Positions 1 through 9,282 of a stretch of 64,000 bases of DNA are shown here, piece by piece. The stretch is from CAITWD01 sp963727285. GTDB taxonomy: Bacteria > Actinomycetota > Thermoleophilia > Miltoncostaeales > Miltoncostaeaceae. The position numbers and the translations under genes were made by a program. A model generated the notes under the pieces. It made no database searches. It was not told where the DNA came from and worked only from the letters and a program-made list of their open reading frames with translations. Location of the stretch: the NCBI GenBank assembly GCA_963727285.1, contig CAVSFF010000001.1, positions 135,844 through 199,843 of the forward strand, in the 5' to 3' direction. Each line of letters starts with the position of its first letter. Positions within the stretch are counted from its first letter, which is position 1.

Positions 1-374
1 TCATGCACATCGAAAGCAGCGTCGTCGGGGAACTCGCCATCGGGCGACGTGCCTGTGATGCGCTGCGCTCGACGTTCCCGGCGGGCACGCTCTCGGGGGC
101 GCCGAAGGTCCGCGCGATGCAGATCATCGACGAGCTTGAGACGACCAAGCGCGGGCCGTACGGTGGCGCGGTGGGATACCTCAGCTATACCGGCGATCTC
201 GATACCGCGATCACGATTCGGACGATCGTCTGCGCCAAGGGGCGCGTGCACGTCCAGGCCGGTGCCGGAATCGTGGCCGACTCGGTGGCGGAGCTCGAAT
301 ACCAGGAGACCCAGAACAAGGCAGCGGCGCTCTTTCGCGCCATCGAAATCGCCGCGACGCAGCAGGGGTGGTGA
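1..374 (+). CDS. trpE: anthranilate synthase component I, C-terminal part
   Basis: Partial gene cut by the window start; the readable frame begins at base 3. It converts chorismate to anthranilate with TrpG, the first committed step of tryptophan synthesis. The visible 123 residues carry the chorismate-binding family signature (FPAGTLSGAPK, then MQIIDELE, then GGAVGYLSY and the TAITIRT strand), and the end QETQNKAAALFRAI is typical of TrpE C-termini. The methionine at base 3 lies inside the conserved core, so it is not the real start. The stop at 372-374 is 4 bases before trpG, which points to translational coupling. Identity is firm, although the N-terminal part that would separate TrpE from PabB is outside the window; the downstream trp genes favour TrpE. 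Confidence 0.93.
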   Translation, partial: MHIESSVVGELAIGRRACDALRSTFPAGTLSGAPKVRAMQIIDELETTKRGPYGGAVGYLSYTGDLDTAITIRTIVCAKGRVHVQAGAGIVADSVAELEYQETQNKAAALFRAIEIAATQQGW

Positions 375-378
375 CGGG

Positions 379-951
379 ATGCCCCGCGTCGTGATCATCG
401 ACAACTACGACAGCTTCACGTACAACCTGATGCAGTACTTCGGGGAACTCGGCGCCGAGGTGGTGGTCCATCGCAACGATGCCATCGACGTGGACGGCAT
501 CGCGGCCGTGGGACCGACCCACCTGGTCATCTCCCCGGGTCCGAAGACCCCGCGTGAGGCCGGGATCTCGGTGGAAGCGATCCGTCACTTTGCCGGACGG
601 GTGCCGGTGTTCGGCGTCTGCCTGGGGCATCAGGCGATCGGCGCCGCGTTCGGGGCGGAGGTCATCCGCGGCGCAGCGCCGGTGCACGGCAAGACGAGCC
701 GGATCCACCACGACGGGCGGACCGTGTTCGCCGGGATCGAGGATCCGATGGTCGCCACCCGCTACCACTCCCTGGTGGTCGCCCCGGATCTGGCGCCGGG
801 CCTCGAATTGTCGGCGTGGTGCGACGGCGACGTGGTCATGGGCCTGCGTCATCGCGATGTTCCGGTCGAGGGTGTCCAGTTTCACCCGGAGTCGATCCTG
901 ACCGAACGCGGCAAGTCCCTGTTGGACAACTTTCTCGCCCTCGAGGCCTGA
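379..951 (+). CDS. trpG: anthranilate synthase component II (glutamine amidotransferase)
   Basis: 190-residue class I glutamine amidotransferase that supplies ammonia to TrpE. The start MPRVVIIDNYDSFTYNL is the TrpG/PabA signature. The nucleophile elbow GVCLGHQAIG holds the catalytic Cys, and HPES near the C-terminus supplies the His-Glu pair. The ATG at 379 was chosen because the conserved N-terminus begins there; a longer open frame upstream only shadows trpE. The TGA overlaps the trpD ATG by one base (TGATG). A dual role in folate synthesis as PabA is possible but not shown by the sequence. Confidence 0.96.
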   Translation: MPRVVIIDNYDSFTYNLMQYFGELGAEVVVHRNDAIDVDGIAAVGPTHLVISPGPKTPREAGISVEAIRHFAGRVPVFGVCLGHQAIGAAFGAEVIRGAAPVHGKTSRIHHDGRTVFAGIEDPMVATRYHSLVVAPDLAPGLELSAWCDGDVVMGLRHRDVPVEGVQFHPESILTERGKSLLDNFLALEA

Positions 952-1991
952 TGCCGTCGCCGGTCGTCGCACGTGCCATCGATCGCCTCCTGGACGGCGA
1001 GGATCTCGGCCGGGCCGGTGCCGCCGCGGCGCTCGAATTGGTCATGACCGGGGATGCCGGGGAAATCCAAGCCGCCGGCTTCCTCATCGCACTGCGTGCA
1101 AAAGGGGAGACCGCCGAGGAACTGGCCGGTCTGGTCGAGGTCCTGCGGACGCACCTGATCCCGGTCACCGCGCCCCCCGGGCCGTTCGTCGATACCTGCG
1201 GCACCGGCGGCGGCATCTCGACGTTCAACATCTCGACGGCTGCCGCGTTTGTCGCGGCCGGTGCCGGTGTGGCGGTCGCCAAGCACGGGAACCGGTCGAG
1301 CACCTCGCGCAGCGGCAGCGCCGATGTGCTCGAGGCGCTTGGGGCCCGGATCGACCTCGACCCGGACGCGGTCGCGGTCTGCCTGGCCGAGGCCGGCGTG
1401 GGATTCATGTTCGCTCCGGCGCATCACCCCGCGTTTGCCCACGTCGTTCCCGTCCGGCGGGCATTGCAGGTACGGACGGTGTTCAACCTGCTGGGGCCGC
1501 TCGCCAACCCCGCGGGCGCCAGGCATCAGGTGGTCGGCGTCGCCGACCGGAGCGCGATGGAGCGCATCGCCGAAGCGCTTGCGCTGACCGGCGCCGAACG
1601 GGCGCTGGTCGTGCGCGGTCGGGACGGCATGGACGAGCTGTCGGCATCGACCACGTCCGACGTCTACGAGGTCGACCGCGGTCGGGTGCGGTACTTCGAG
1701 ATCGATCCGGCCGAGTTCGGGTTCCACCCGACCGGCGTCGACCTGCTGGCCGGCGGAGAGCCCGCCGACAACGCCGCTCGGATACGCGATGTGCTCGCCG
1801 GCGCCGATGGCCCCGCACACGATGTGATCGTGATCAACGCCGGCGCCGCCATCTGGATCTCGGGGGCCGCCGCGACACTTGCCGACGGGGTCGGGCTGGC
1901 TACCGAGAGCATCCGGACCGGGGCGGCGCTGGATCGCCTGTCGGCATTTTGTGCGGCCACCCAGCGGCTCGCCCCGCGACCGGTCGCCTGA
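951..1991 (+). CDS. trpD: anthranilate phosphoribosyltransferase
   Basis: 346-residue enzyme transferring phosphoribosyl from PRPP to anthranilate, the second step of the pathway. The PRPP-binding motif DTCGTGGG followed by TFNIST, the KHGNRSSTSRSGSADVLEALG segment and VFNLLGPLANP are all intact. Length matches the family. Start ATG 951 overlaps the trpG stop, so the frame upstream (running from 816) is not used. It sits between trpG and trpC, as in many actinobacterial trp operons. Confidence 0.96.
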   Translation: MPSPVVARAIDRLLDGEDLGRAGAAAALELVMTGDAGEIQAAGFLIALRAKGETAEELAGLVEVLRTHLIPVTAPPGPFVDTCGTGGGISTFNISTAAAFVAAGAGVAVAKHGNRSSTSRSGSADVLEALGARIDLDPDAVAVCLAEAGVGFMFAPAHHPAFAHVVPVRRALQVRTVFNLLGPLANPAGARHQVVGVADRSAMERIAEALALTGAERALVVRGRDGMDELSASTTSDVYEVDRGRVRYFEIDPAEFGFHPTGVDLLAGGEPADNAARIRDVLAGADGPAHDVIVINAGAAIWISGAAATLADGVGLATESIRTGAALDRLSAFCAATQRLAPRPVA

Positions 1992-2794
1992 GCGGGCACG
2001 GGACTCCGCTGCCGACCTTCCTCGAGACCGTCGTCGCCAACACCCGCGGTTTGGTGGACGCCCGCCGCGCCAAGCTGCCGGAGGCGCAGTTGCGCGAGCG
2101 GCTTCCCGACGCCTCCGCCGTGGGGTCGTTCGCCGCGGGGCTTGCCGCTCCCGGCATGAGCCTGATCGCCGAAATGAAACGGGCGAGCCCGTCGAAGGGC
2201 GCGATACGCGCCGATGCGAAGGTCGCCCCGATCGTGCGCGCCTACGCCGCCGCGGGCGCCGCCGCGATTTCGGTCCTGACCGAGCCCCGGTGGTTCGGCG
2301 GGAGCCTGGACGATCTGCGTGAGGCGCACGCGACGGTGGAGACGCCGCTGCTGCGCAAGGACTTCATCGTCGAGCCGTACCAGCTCGTGGAGGCCCGTCT
2401 GGCCGGTGCGAGCGCAGTGCTGCTGATCGTGGCGGCGTTCACCGACGCCGAGGGCCTCGCGCGCATGATCGGCGAGTCCGAGGCGCTCGGGCTCGACGTC
2501 CTCGTCGAGGTGCACGACGAGCGGGAGCTGGCGACCGCACTCCAGGTCCGGGCCCCGATCGTGGGCATCAACAACCGCAACCTGCACAGCCTGGATGTGG
2601 ATCTCGCGACCAGCCTGCGGTTGCGCCCGCGGATTCCCGCGGGCGTCATCGTCGTCGCCGAGTCGGGCATCGCTGCCCGCGCGGACGTTGCCGTGCTGGA
2701 GGAGGCCGGGGTCGATGCCATTCTCGTCGGCGAGGCATTGATGCGCGTCAACGATCCGAGGGCGACTGCCGCGGAGCTGCTCGGGCGCGCGTAG
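1949..2794 (+). CDS. trpC: indole-3-glycerol phosphate synthase
   Basis: TIM-barrel enzyme closing the ring to form indole-3-glycerol phosphate. The core shows LIAEMKRASPSKG with the catalytic Lys, LTEPRWFGGS, LLRKDFIV, VGINNRNL and ESGI near the end, all standard TrpC motifs. The start is uncertain. The TTG at 1949 gives 281 residues and a 43-base overlap with trpD, while the family-like sequence begins only near PTFLETVVANTRGLVDARR at about 2015. No ATG or GTG lies in a better place, so the true start may be a rare codon around 1988-2010. Confidence 0.93.
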   Translation: MCGHPAARPATGRLSGHGTPLPTFLETVVANTRGLVDARRAKLPEAQLRERLPDASAVGSFAAGLAAPGMSLIAEMKRASPSKGAIRADAKVAPIVRAYAAAGAAAISVLTEPRWFGGSLDDLREAHATVETPLLRKDFIVEPYQLVEARLAGASAVLLIVAAFTDAEGLARMIGESEALGLDVLVEVHDERELATALQVRAPIVGINNRNLHSLDVDLATSLRLRPRIPAGVIVVAESGIAARADVAVLEEAGVDAILVGEALMRVNDPRATAAELLGRA

Positions 2795-2860
2795 CCCGGT
2801 GCGGTTTCCGCGCGCCGCGGAGGACGTCCGTCCCGGGTCCGTGCCGCTACGCTGTAACCC

Positions 2861-3510
2861 GTGACCCCAGACGACCCCGTACCGACGCCCCCGCCGCGAC
2901 GTGGTTGGGACCGGCGTCAGATCACCGTCGCCGGGATCATCGGGCTCGTGATTGTCGGCATCGGCGCCCTGCTCACCGTGGGATTGCTGAATCGCAACGT
3001 CAACAATTCGATCGATGCCGCCATCGCCAAGGGGCAGCGGGTCCAGGCGCCGAACTTCACCCTGCCCGTGCTGACCTCGGCGCCGGGGTTGCCGGCGGCG
3101 GGGCACCAGGTCTCGCTCTCGCAGCTGCGGGGCCATCCGGTCGTGCTCAATATCTGGGCATCGTGGTGCGTCCCGTGCCGGAGCGAGGCGCCCATCCTGC
3201 AGTCGGTCTGGAACCACTACAAGAGCAAGGGCGTCGTCGTGCTCGGAGCGGACGTCAAGGATCTCTCCGGTGACGCCCTCGCCTTCCACAGGGCATACGG
3301 GCTGACGTTCCCGACGGTTCGCGACGGGGAAGGCAACATCGAGGCCCCTACGGCACGACCGGGGTGCCCGATACGTTCATCATCGACGCCCAGGGGCGGA
3401 TCGTCGCGACGCTCCGGGGGCAGCTGACCGACTCCGGATCGGGCGCCAACATTCAGAGCTTCGCGTCGGTGCTCGACACCGTCGTCGCCGAAGCGTCCGG
3501 GAAGGGCTGA
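2861..3510 (+). CDS. TlpA/ResA-like membrane-anchored thioredoxin (frameshifted)
   Basis: A single N-terminal membrane segment (about residues 22-42) is followed by a thioredoxin fold with the redox motif WASWCVPCRSEAP. This is the TlpA/ResA/CcmG type that reduces apocytochrome c or other exported thiols outside the membrane. The open frame breaks near 3349: a four-C run appears to lack one base. Adding it restores PYGTTGVPDTFIIDAQGRI, including the cis-Pro loop, and continues to the TGA at 3508-3510. That stop overlaps the ATG of the ccmH-like gene, as expected for a cytochrome c maturation pair. Start ATG/GTG at 2861 is the first in frame. Confidence 0.85.
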
Positions 3511-3958
3511 TGCGCCGGGCCCTGGCCGCGATGCTCGTCGGGCTGGTACTGCTGGTGGTGGCCGCGCCGGGCCTGGCGCTCGGCGACACGCTCTCACTCG
3601 AGGAACAGCTCAAGTGCCCGACGTGCGAAGTTCCGCTGAACGTCTCCAATGCCCCTCGGCGCTGCGGATCAAGGCCTACATCCAGGCCAAGGAGGCGGCC
3701 GGCTGGAGCGACGGCCGGATCGAGCAGTCCCTGGTCCAGCAGTTCGGTCGCGACATCCTCGCAACGCCGCCGAAATCCGGGTTCGACCTGATCGTGTGGC
3801 TGGTGCCCGCCGGGTTGATCCTGGCCGGCCTGATCGCCGTCCCGTTCCTCGTCCGCGCGTGGATCCGGCAGCGGCGCGCGCCGGCTGACCCCGGCATCGA
3901 TGCCAGTCCGGACGAGCTCGCCCGGCTCGATCGCGAGCTGCGCAGGATCGACGACTGA
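3510..3958 (+). CDS. CcmH-like cytochrome c maturation protein (frameshifted)
   Basis: Signal/TM segment (residues about 4-25), then LKCPTCEV, the CxxC of the CcmH/CycL family that handles apocytochrome c cysteines, then the helical region IKAYIQAKEAAGWSDGRIEQSLVQQFGRDIL, then a C-terminal TM helix (IVWLVPAGLILAGLIAVPFLV). The frame changes near 3653 at a four-C run; one missing base joins SNAP to SALRIKAY exactly as in CcmH. It directly follows the TlpA-like gene. No other ccm genes are in the window, so the rest of the maturation system must lie elsewhere. Confidence 0.82.
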
Positions 3959-4035
3959 CCCAGTCCCGCGGCGCGGGCGGGCGGCCCGGCGGCGATAGAC
4001 TTCGGCGGAGTTTTCCGACCGTCCGGGGGGATCGC

Positions 4036-5405
4036 ATGCCGCAGCACCGCTACCAGCTCAGTGAGGACCAGATCCCGCAGCAGTGGTACAACATTGCCGC
4101 GGATCTGCCGACGCCGATGCCACCGCCGCTGGCACCCGACGGCAGCCCGCTGCAGCCCGAAATGATGACGCCCATCTTCCCGATGGAGCTGATCCTCCAG
4201 GAGGTCAGCCAGGAGCGCTGGATCACCATCCCGGACCCGGTGCGCGAGGTGTACGCGCTCTGGCGCCCGACGCCGCTCTACCGCGCGGTCAATTTCGAGC
4301 GCGCGCTCGGGACCGACTGCAAGATCTTCTACAAGTACGAGGGGATCAGCCCCGCCGGATCGCACAAGCCCAACACCGTCGGTCCCCCAGGCCTACTACA
4401 ACGCGCAGGCCGGCATCCGCCGCCTGGCGACCGAGACCGGCGCCGGCCAGTGGGGCTCGTCGCTGGCGCTCGCGCTGTCAGCTGTTCGGGCTCGAGTGCA
4501 AGGTCTACATGGTGCAGGGTCAGCTACGACTCGAAGCCCTACCGGCGCGTCATGATCGAGACCTGGGGCGGGGAGTGCGTCGCCAGCCCGTCGACGGAGA
4601 CGAACGCCGGCCGCTCGATCCTGGCCGCGCATCCGGACTCGACCGGGCAGCCTGGGGATCGCGATCTCCGAGGCCGTCGAGGATGCCGCGACCCGGGAGG
4701 ACACCAACTACGCCCTCGGCAGCGTCCTCAACCATGTCCTGCTGCACCAGACCGTGGTCGGACAGGAGGCGATCGACCAGATGAAGCTGGCCGGGGCCCA
4801 GCCCGACGTCGTCGTCGGCTGCACCGGCGGCGGCTCGAACTTCGCCGGCCTCGCCTTCCCGTTCCTGGCCGAGAAGTTCGCCGGTGCGCGACATCAAGGT
4901 CGTCGCGGCAGAGCCGGCATCGTGCCCAAGCCTGACGCGCGGGGTCTACGGGTACGACTTCGGTGACACGGCCGGCATGACGCCGCTGCTGCCGATGCAC
5001 TCGCTCGGCCACTCGTTCGTGCCGCCGTCGATCCACTCCGGCGGGCTGCGCTACCACGGGATGGCGCCGCTGGTGTCCCACCTGGTGCATACCGGCCTCG
5101 TCGAGGCGCGCGCCTACGGCCAGCTCGAGTGCTTCAAGGAAGCCGTCACGTTCGGTCGCACCGAGGGGATCATTCCGGCCCCGGAGGCATCCCACGCGAT
5201 CCGCGGGGTGGTCGACGAGGTCGAGCGCGCCCGCGAAGAAGGCGTCGCCAAGACGATCCTGTTCAACCTCTGCGGCCACGGCAACTTCGACATGGCCGCG
5301 TACCAGCAGTACCTGCACGGCGAGATGGTCGAGTCGCCGTTCACCGAGGACGAGCTGGATCGGGCCACGGCGGAACTGTCGGGAATGCCCGCACTTCCCG
5401 TCTGA
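4036..5405 (+). CDS. trpB: TrpB2-like tryptophan synthase beta chain, five single-base insertions
   Basis: PLP-dependent beta-synthase resembling the TrpB2 (TrpB-related) branch: long N-terminal extension (YNIAADLP, then PTPLYRAV), PLP lysine segment GISPAGSHKPNT, phosphate loop GCTGGGSNF, and C-terminal LFNLCGHGNFDM. The reading frame shifts at about 4384, 4475, 4518, 4651 and 4885, each time by one extra base, with sound coding sequence between. Removing one base at each place gives a continuous protein of about 450 residues. Either the sequence is error-rich here or the gene is a very young pseudogene. It would form tryptophan from indole and serine, possibly independently of TrpA, which is not in the window. 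Confidence 0.85.
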
Positions 5406-5413
5406 TTCGCCAG

Positions 5414-5449
5414 CCACCGGCGACGCCTCGACAGGGGCGTCGCCGGTGG
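5414..5449. terminator. hairpin after the trp cluster
   Basis: Perfect 14-bp inverted repeat: CCACCGGCGACGCC at 5414-5427 pairs with its complement at 5436-5449 around an 8-base loop, 9 bases after the trpB stop. There is no clean T-run, as is common in high-GC genomes. It most likely ends the trp transcript. Confidence 0.7.
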
Positions 5450-5485
5450 TGTGCGGAGTTCTTGAGTCCCCGGTGGCTCCTGCCG

Positions 5486-7525
5486 ATGGATAGGCGCACG
5501 CATCGACGGCAGGAAGGCCTGACGATCAGCGGGACCCGGCAACATCACGACGACGTGACGACCGTGCGCTTGGCGCATGCGGTCGGGCGCATGGCCAACG
5601 AGCGCGAGGGCGCGCGGCTGTGCGCGATCGCGCTCGAGGTCGCCCGTGAGATCGCCGATGCGGATGGTGGCGAGATTGTGCGACTCAACGACGTCGGCGC
5701 GCCCGAGCTCGGAGCCCGGGTCGGCACGATGGCGCCCGGGACGCCGACCCAGGTGATCCCCCTCGTCGCCGCCGGTGCCCAGCTCGGCGCCCTCCGGCTG
5801 TGGGGCGACCAGATCGAGCCCGATCCGGATGCGTCGGTGGTGGTGATCGCCGCCCAGCTGGCCCAGGGGCTCGCGACCGAGCGCCTCGGTCGGCGCGCGG
5901 TCGGTCAGCGTGCACGGGCGCGGAGGTTGGCAAAGGCCGTACGCGTGCTGCGGGAGATCGACATTGCCGACCGCGGCCTCGGCCGTCTCGTCGACGTCAG
6001 CTGCACCCTGGCGGGCGGGACGGGGGCCGTCCTGGTGTCCGGAGTCGCCGACCAGGCCCGAATCATCGCCGGCACCGGGCTCGACCCGGTCGCCGAGCAG
6101 ACCCTGGCGGGACTTGTCGCCCGGGATCTGGTGCGCCTGTGCGCGGAGGGACGACCGTGGGCCGGTGCGCTGCCGACGGATTCGCCGTTGCGCGACAACG
6201 GTGCCCGCGGGGTCGGCCTGGTGGTCGTCCGCAGCGACGCCGAGCGGACCGCGACACTCGCCGTCCTCACCGACCACCCCAACGGCCTCGACACGGACGA
6301 CCTCGAAGCCCTCCAGAGCCTGATCGACCACGCTACCGCCACGCTCGGCGCCGCCGCCATGCGCGGGCGCATCGCGGCACTGGCGACGGTCGATCCCGTG
6401 ACGCGCCTGTTCAACGAGCGGTATTTCGTGACCCGCCTCGATCAGGAGACCCATCGGGCCATCCGCAGCCAGGAGTCGCTTTCGCTGATCGTCCTGGGCG
6501 TCGAAGGTCTCATGGATCTGCGCCGCGATGTCGGCGATGAAGCGACCAATACGTTTCTGGCGGCGCTGGTCGACCACATCGTCGGCGGGCTGCGGGCGAC
6601 CGACGTCGGCTGCCGGATTGCCGACGACGAGTTGGCGCTCATCCTTCCGGCGTCCGGCGGCCTCGACGCCTTCCGAATCGCCGAACGCATCCGCAACGAC
6701 TGCCGTACCGCCGGACTGCTGCCCGAGGGGGTGGGCCTGTCGGCCGGCGTCGCGAGCTTCCCCGAACAGGCGGCCAAGTCCGATCAGCTGGCGCGGTTCG
6801 CGCGCGCCGCCCTCGGCCTCGCGCGGCGCCATGCCGGGAACCGCACCTTCCTGTTCGACCGTGAGGTCGCGGCCATGATCGATGATCAGGATCTCCGCGC
6901 CCAACAGGCGAACGAGTCGCTGCTGGAGACCATCATCGGCATCGCCGCCGCGATCGACGAGCGCCACCCGACGACCCACGGGCATTCTCAGAACGTCGCG
7001 CACGTCAGCGCCCTGCTGGCCCATGAACTGGGCTTGCCGGTGGACCGGATCGAGGAGGTCCGCCTGGCCGGACTTCTGCACGACGTCGGCAAGATCGGCG
7101 TCACCGACGAGCTGATCAGCCGTCCCGGGCCGCTCACCGATTCCGAATGGGAGGAAATGCGCCAGCATCCGGACATCGGCTATCGGATGCTGTCGGGCGC
7201 GAACCTGGGGGAGGTGCGGACCTACGTGCGCTTCCACCACGAGCGGATCGACGGACAGGGCTACCCGACCGGGCTCGCAAGCGTGCAAATCCCGCTCGAG
7301 AGCCGGATCATCAGCGTCGCCAACGCACTCGACTGCATGATCAACGACCGGCCGTACCGGATCGCGATCCCGTTCCGTGATGCCATCCGGGAAATCGTGT
7401 CGTTCGCCGGCACCCAGTTCTGCCCGGATGTCGTGGGTGCGCTCGAGCGCATCGTCGCGCGGGACCCCGCCGCCCTGATCAACGACGCCGATCCCGGTTC
7501 CGGACGCGAGACCCTCGGGCGGTAA
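5486..7525 (+). CDS. GAF-like/degenerate GGDEF/HD-GYP phosphodiesterase
   Basis: 679-residue cytoplasmic signalling protein. Residues 1-290 look like one or two GAF-type sensory domains. Residues about 292-455 form a GGDEF fold whose active-site motif is degenerate (RIADDEL where RxGGDEF is expected), so cyclase activity is unlikely. Residues about 480-660 are an HD-GYP domain with LLHDVGKIG and an intact HHERIDGQGYPTGL, the set needed to hydrolyse cyclic di-GMP. The inactive GGDEF could still bind GTP or c-di-GMP as a regulator. ATG 5486 was chosen because the open frame extends upstream only as a shadow of trpB. No TM segments are visible. Confidence 0.9.
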   Translation: MDRRTHRRQEGLTISGTRQHHDDVTTVRLAHAVGRMANEREGARLCAIALEVAREIADADGGEIVRLNDVGAPELGARVGTMAPGTPTQVIPLVAAGAQLGALRLWGDQIEPDPDASVVVIAAQLAQGLATERLGRRAVGQRARARRLAKAVRVLREIDIADRGLGRLVDVSCTLAGGTGAVLVSGVADQARIIAGTGLDPVAEQTLAGLVARDLVRLCAEGRPWAGALPTDSPLRDNGARGVGLVVVRSDAERTATLAVLTDHPNGLDTDDLEALQSLIDHATATLGAAAMRGRIAALATVDPVTRLFNERYFVTRLDQETHRAIRSQESLSLIVLGVEGLMDLRRDVGDEATNTFLAALVDHIVGGLRATDVGCRIADDELALILPASGGLDAFRIAERIRNDCRTAGLLPEGVGLSAGVASFPEQAAKSDQLARFARAALGLARRHAGNRTFLFDREVAAMIDDQDLRAQQANESLLETIIGIAAAIDERHPTTHGHSQNVAHVSALLAHELGLPVDRIEEVRLAGLLHDVGKIGVTDELISRPGPLTDSEWEEMRQHPDIGYRMLSGANLGEVRTYVRFHHERIDGQGYPTGLASVQIPLESRIISVANALDCMINDRPYRIAIPFRDAIREIVSFAGTQFCPDVVGALERIVARDPAALINDADPGSGRETLGR

Positions 7526-7600
7526 GCTCGCGGGCACCATGCCGCGTGCCGACCCGTCATACCCGGCGTCCCCGCGACCGCGCCTCGGCGGGGTGGGCTG

Positions 7601-8530
7601 ATGGCCGTGCTCGTCGGCACCGCGAGCTGGACCGATCCGGAGTTCATCAAGGCGGGCTGGTATCCGCCGGAGGTCAAGAACGACGCGGCAGGGCGTCTTC
7701 GGTACTACGCGGACCATTTTCCGATGGTCGAGGTCAATGCGACCTTCTACGCGTTGCCGTCACTGCGGACCGTCGAGAACTGGACCGACCGGACCCCGGA
7801 CGGGTTCCGCTTTGTGGTCAAAGCCCACCAGGTGATCTCCGGCCATCGGAGCGACCCCTCGCGGTTGCCGGGGCCGTTGCGGACGCTGCCGTTCGCATCC
7901 GATGCGCGCGGGCACATCGTGCGCCCGTCGCGCGAGCTCCGGGATGCGGCCATCGACACGCTGCTCGAGGCACTCGGGCCGATGGGAGACAAGCTGGAGG
8001 CGATCTTGCTCCAGTTGCCCCCGTCGGTCGCCTACGGTGACGCCCAGCTGGCCGAGGTGGGCAGGATCATCCGCCGGTTCGCGCCGGTCCGCGTGGCGGT
8101 GGAGTTCCGGCACCGGTCGTGGGTGACGGGGGCGGCCCTCCCGGTGACGATGGCGATGCTGTCCGAGCGCGACGCCGCCTACGTGTGCGTCGATGCGCCG
8201 CGCACGGACCTGGCGTCGACGATGCCACCGCTGATCGAGGTGACCTGCGCGGAGCTGGCGTACTTTCGCCTGCACGGGCGGAACGCCGACACGTGGCACG
8301 GCTCGGCGACGGTCGCCGAGCGGTTCAACTACCGGTACGACGACCGCGAACTGGAGGGGTTCATCGCGCCGGTCCGGCAGATGAGCCTGCGTGCCGAGGA
8401 CGTGGTGGTGGTGTTCAACAACAATGCCGGCGACTATGCCCTGCGCAATGCCGGGGAGTTCCAACGGATGGTGGCGCGGGTCAACGAGACCTTCGGGCAG
8501 CTGCCCCCGCCTGCCGACGACGAGGGCTGA
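7601..8530 (+). CDS. DUF72 (YecE-like) family protein
   Basis: 309-residue TIM-barrel-like protein of the DUF72 family; function unknown. Typical family features are VLVGTASWTDPEFI at the N-terminus, FNYRY with WTDRTPDGFRFVVKAHQ, VAVEFRHRSW in the middle and the closing VVFNNNAGDYALRNA. Length is normal. ATG 7601 follows a short gap after the HD-GYP gene. Its last codons form one arm of a 15-bp hairpin shared with the convergent cupin gene. Confidence 0.92.
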   Translation: MAVLVGTASWTDPEFIKAGWYPPEVKNDAAGRLRYYADHFPMVEVNATFYALPSLRTVENWTDRTPDGFRFVVKAHQVISGHRSDPSRLPGPLRTLPFASDARGHIVRPSRELRDAAIDTLLEALGPMGDKLEAILLQLPPSVAYGDAQLAEVGRIIRRFAPVRVAVEFRHRSWVTGAALPVTMAMLSERDAAYVCVDAPRTDLASTMPPLIEVTCAELAYFRLHGRNADTWHGSATVAERFNYRYDDRELEGFIAPVRQMSLRAEDVVVVFNNNAGDYALRNAGEFQRMVARVNETFGQLPPPADDEG

Positions 8531-8552
8531 GCCCGCATCGTCGGCAGGCGGG
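8506..8552. terminator. bidirectional hairpin between convergent genes
   Basis: A perfect 15-bp stem pairs 8506-8520 with 8538-8552 across a 17-base loop that contains the DUF72 stop codon. It lies between the ends of DUF72 (+) and the cupin gene (-), which suits a two-way terminator. Confidence 0.6.
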
Positions 8553-8560
8553 GTCGCCGG

Positions 8561-8965
8561 TTAGCGCGGGATTTCCTCGCCGGTCGCGATGTCGATGCGG
8601 ATGCCGTCCATGATGCCGTCGCCGGGAGGCGCGCCGATCGTCAGCCAGGTGGCGTCCCGATCGGTGTGGTTTTGGATTTTGCGGCGGGTGTCCTTGGGCA
8701 CTCGCAGCCACTCGCCGTCGTTGACGACGACGACGTCCTCCTCGACCAGCACCTCCTGCGGACCACCGGAGATCAGGTGGTAGAACTCCTCCTGGGTCTT
8801 GTGGCGGTGGTAGGCCATCTCGTGACCCGGTCCGTAGCGCCAGACCCGCGCGGTGATGCTCTCGGCGCCGAGCGCGCCTCCGAGGTCGCGCGAGGCGGGT
8901 CCTCCGCCCTTGCGCTCCCGCTCTTGGAGGGTGACGGGATCGACTTTGGCGTATCGCTCAGGCAT
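8561..8965 (-). CDS. cupin-domain protein
   Basis: 134-residue single cupin. The metal-binding motif 1 reads GHEMAYHRHKTQEEFYHLISG (His, His, Glu positions present) and motif 2 contains VPKDTRRKIQN, where the usual second His is less clear. Small cupins of this type bind a metal and act as isomerases, dioxygenases or sensors; the substrate cannot be told. It lies 17 bases downstream of the glutaredoxin-like gene on the same strand, probably one transcript. Confidence 0.85.
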   Translation of the reverse strand: MPERYAKVDPVTLQERERKGGGPASRDLGGALGAESITARVWRYGPGHEMAYHRHKTQEEFYHLISGGPQEVLVEEDVVVVNDGEWLRVPKDTRRKIQNHTDRDATWLTIGAPPGDGIMDGIRIDIATGEEIPR

Positions 8966-8982
8966 CGCTCTGGTCTCCGATG

Positions 8983-9282
8983 TCAGTGTGTTGCCGCGGA
9001 ATCGCGGATGTCGTTGCGGATCTCCTGCGCCCGTTCGTGCTGGCGCCGGTCGCCGTAGGTCTCATAGAGATATGCCACGATTTCCCGCGACCCCCACAGG
9101 ATCGTGGCGTCGTCGATCAGCACCGGGGTCTTGTCCTGTCCGGTCAGCGCCACGACCTCGTCCCGAAGGGACCGGTCGTACGGCACCTGGATCACGCCGT
9201 AATCCTGATCGACGTTGGCAAGCGTCTGGCGGACGGCCGCCGCCCACGGACATTTGCGCAACTGCAGCAGCGTGATCATCAA
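8983..9282 (-). CDS. glutaredoxin/GST N-terminal domain protein
   Basis: 99-residue thioredoxin-fold protein covering only a GST-N/glutaredoxin-like domain: LLQLRKCPWAAAVRQTLAN holds one active-site Cys followed by Pro-Trp, and DKTPVLIDDATILWGSREIVAYLYETYG has the cis-Pro and the glutathione-binding (W/E)SREI-type turn. There is no C-terminal GST domain, so it is a stand-alone thiol protein. Paired with the cupin gene. Confidence 0.82.
   Translation of the reverse strand: MMITLLQLRKCPWAAAVRQTLANVDQDYGVIQVPYDRSLRDEVVALTGQDKTPVLIDDATILWGSREIVAYLYETYGDRRQHERAQEIRNDIRDSAATH

Noticed and set aside
1664..3289. 541-codon antisense open frame across trpD, trpC and the thioredoxin gene
   Set aside because: It covers three well-supported genes on the other strand and shows no family motif.
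5114..7717. Very long antisense open frame (867 codons) opposite the HD-GYP gene
   Set aside because: It is a mirror effect of high-GC codon use; the sense strand has clear domain motifs and the antisense product has none.
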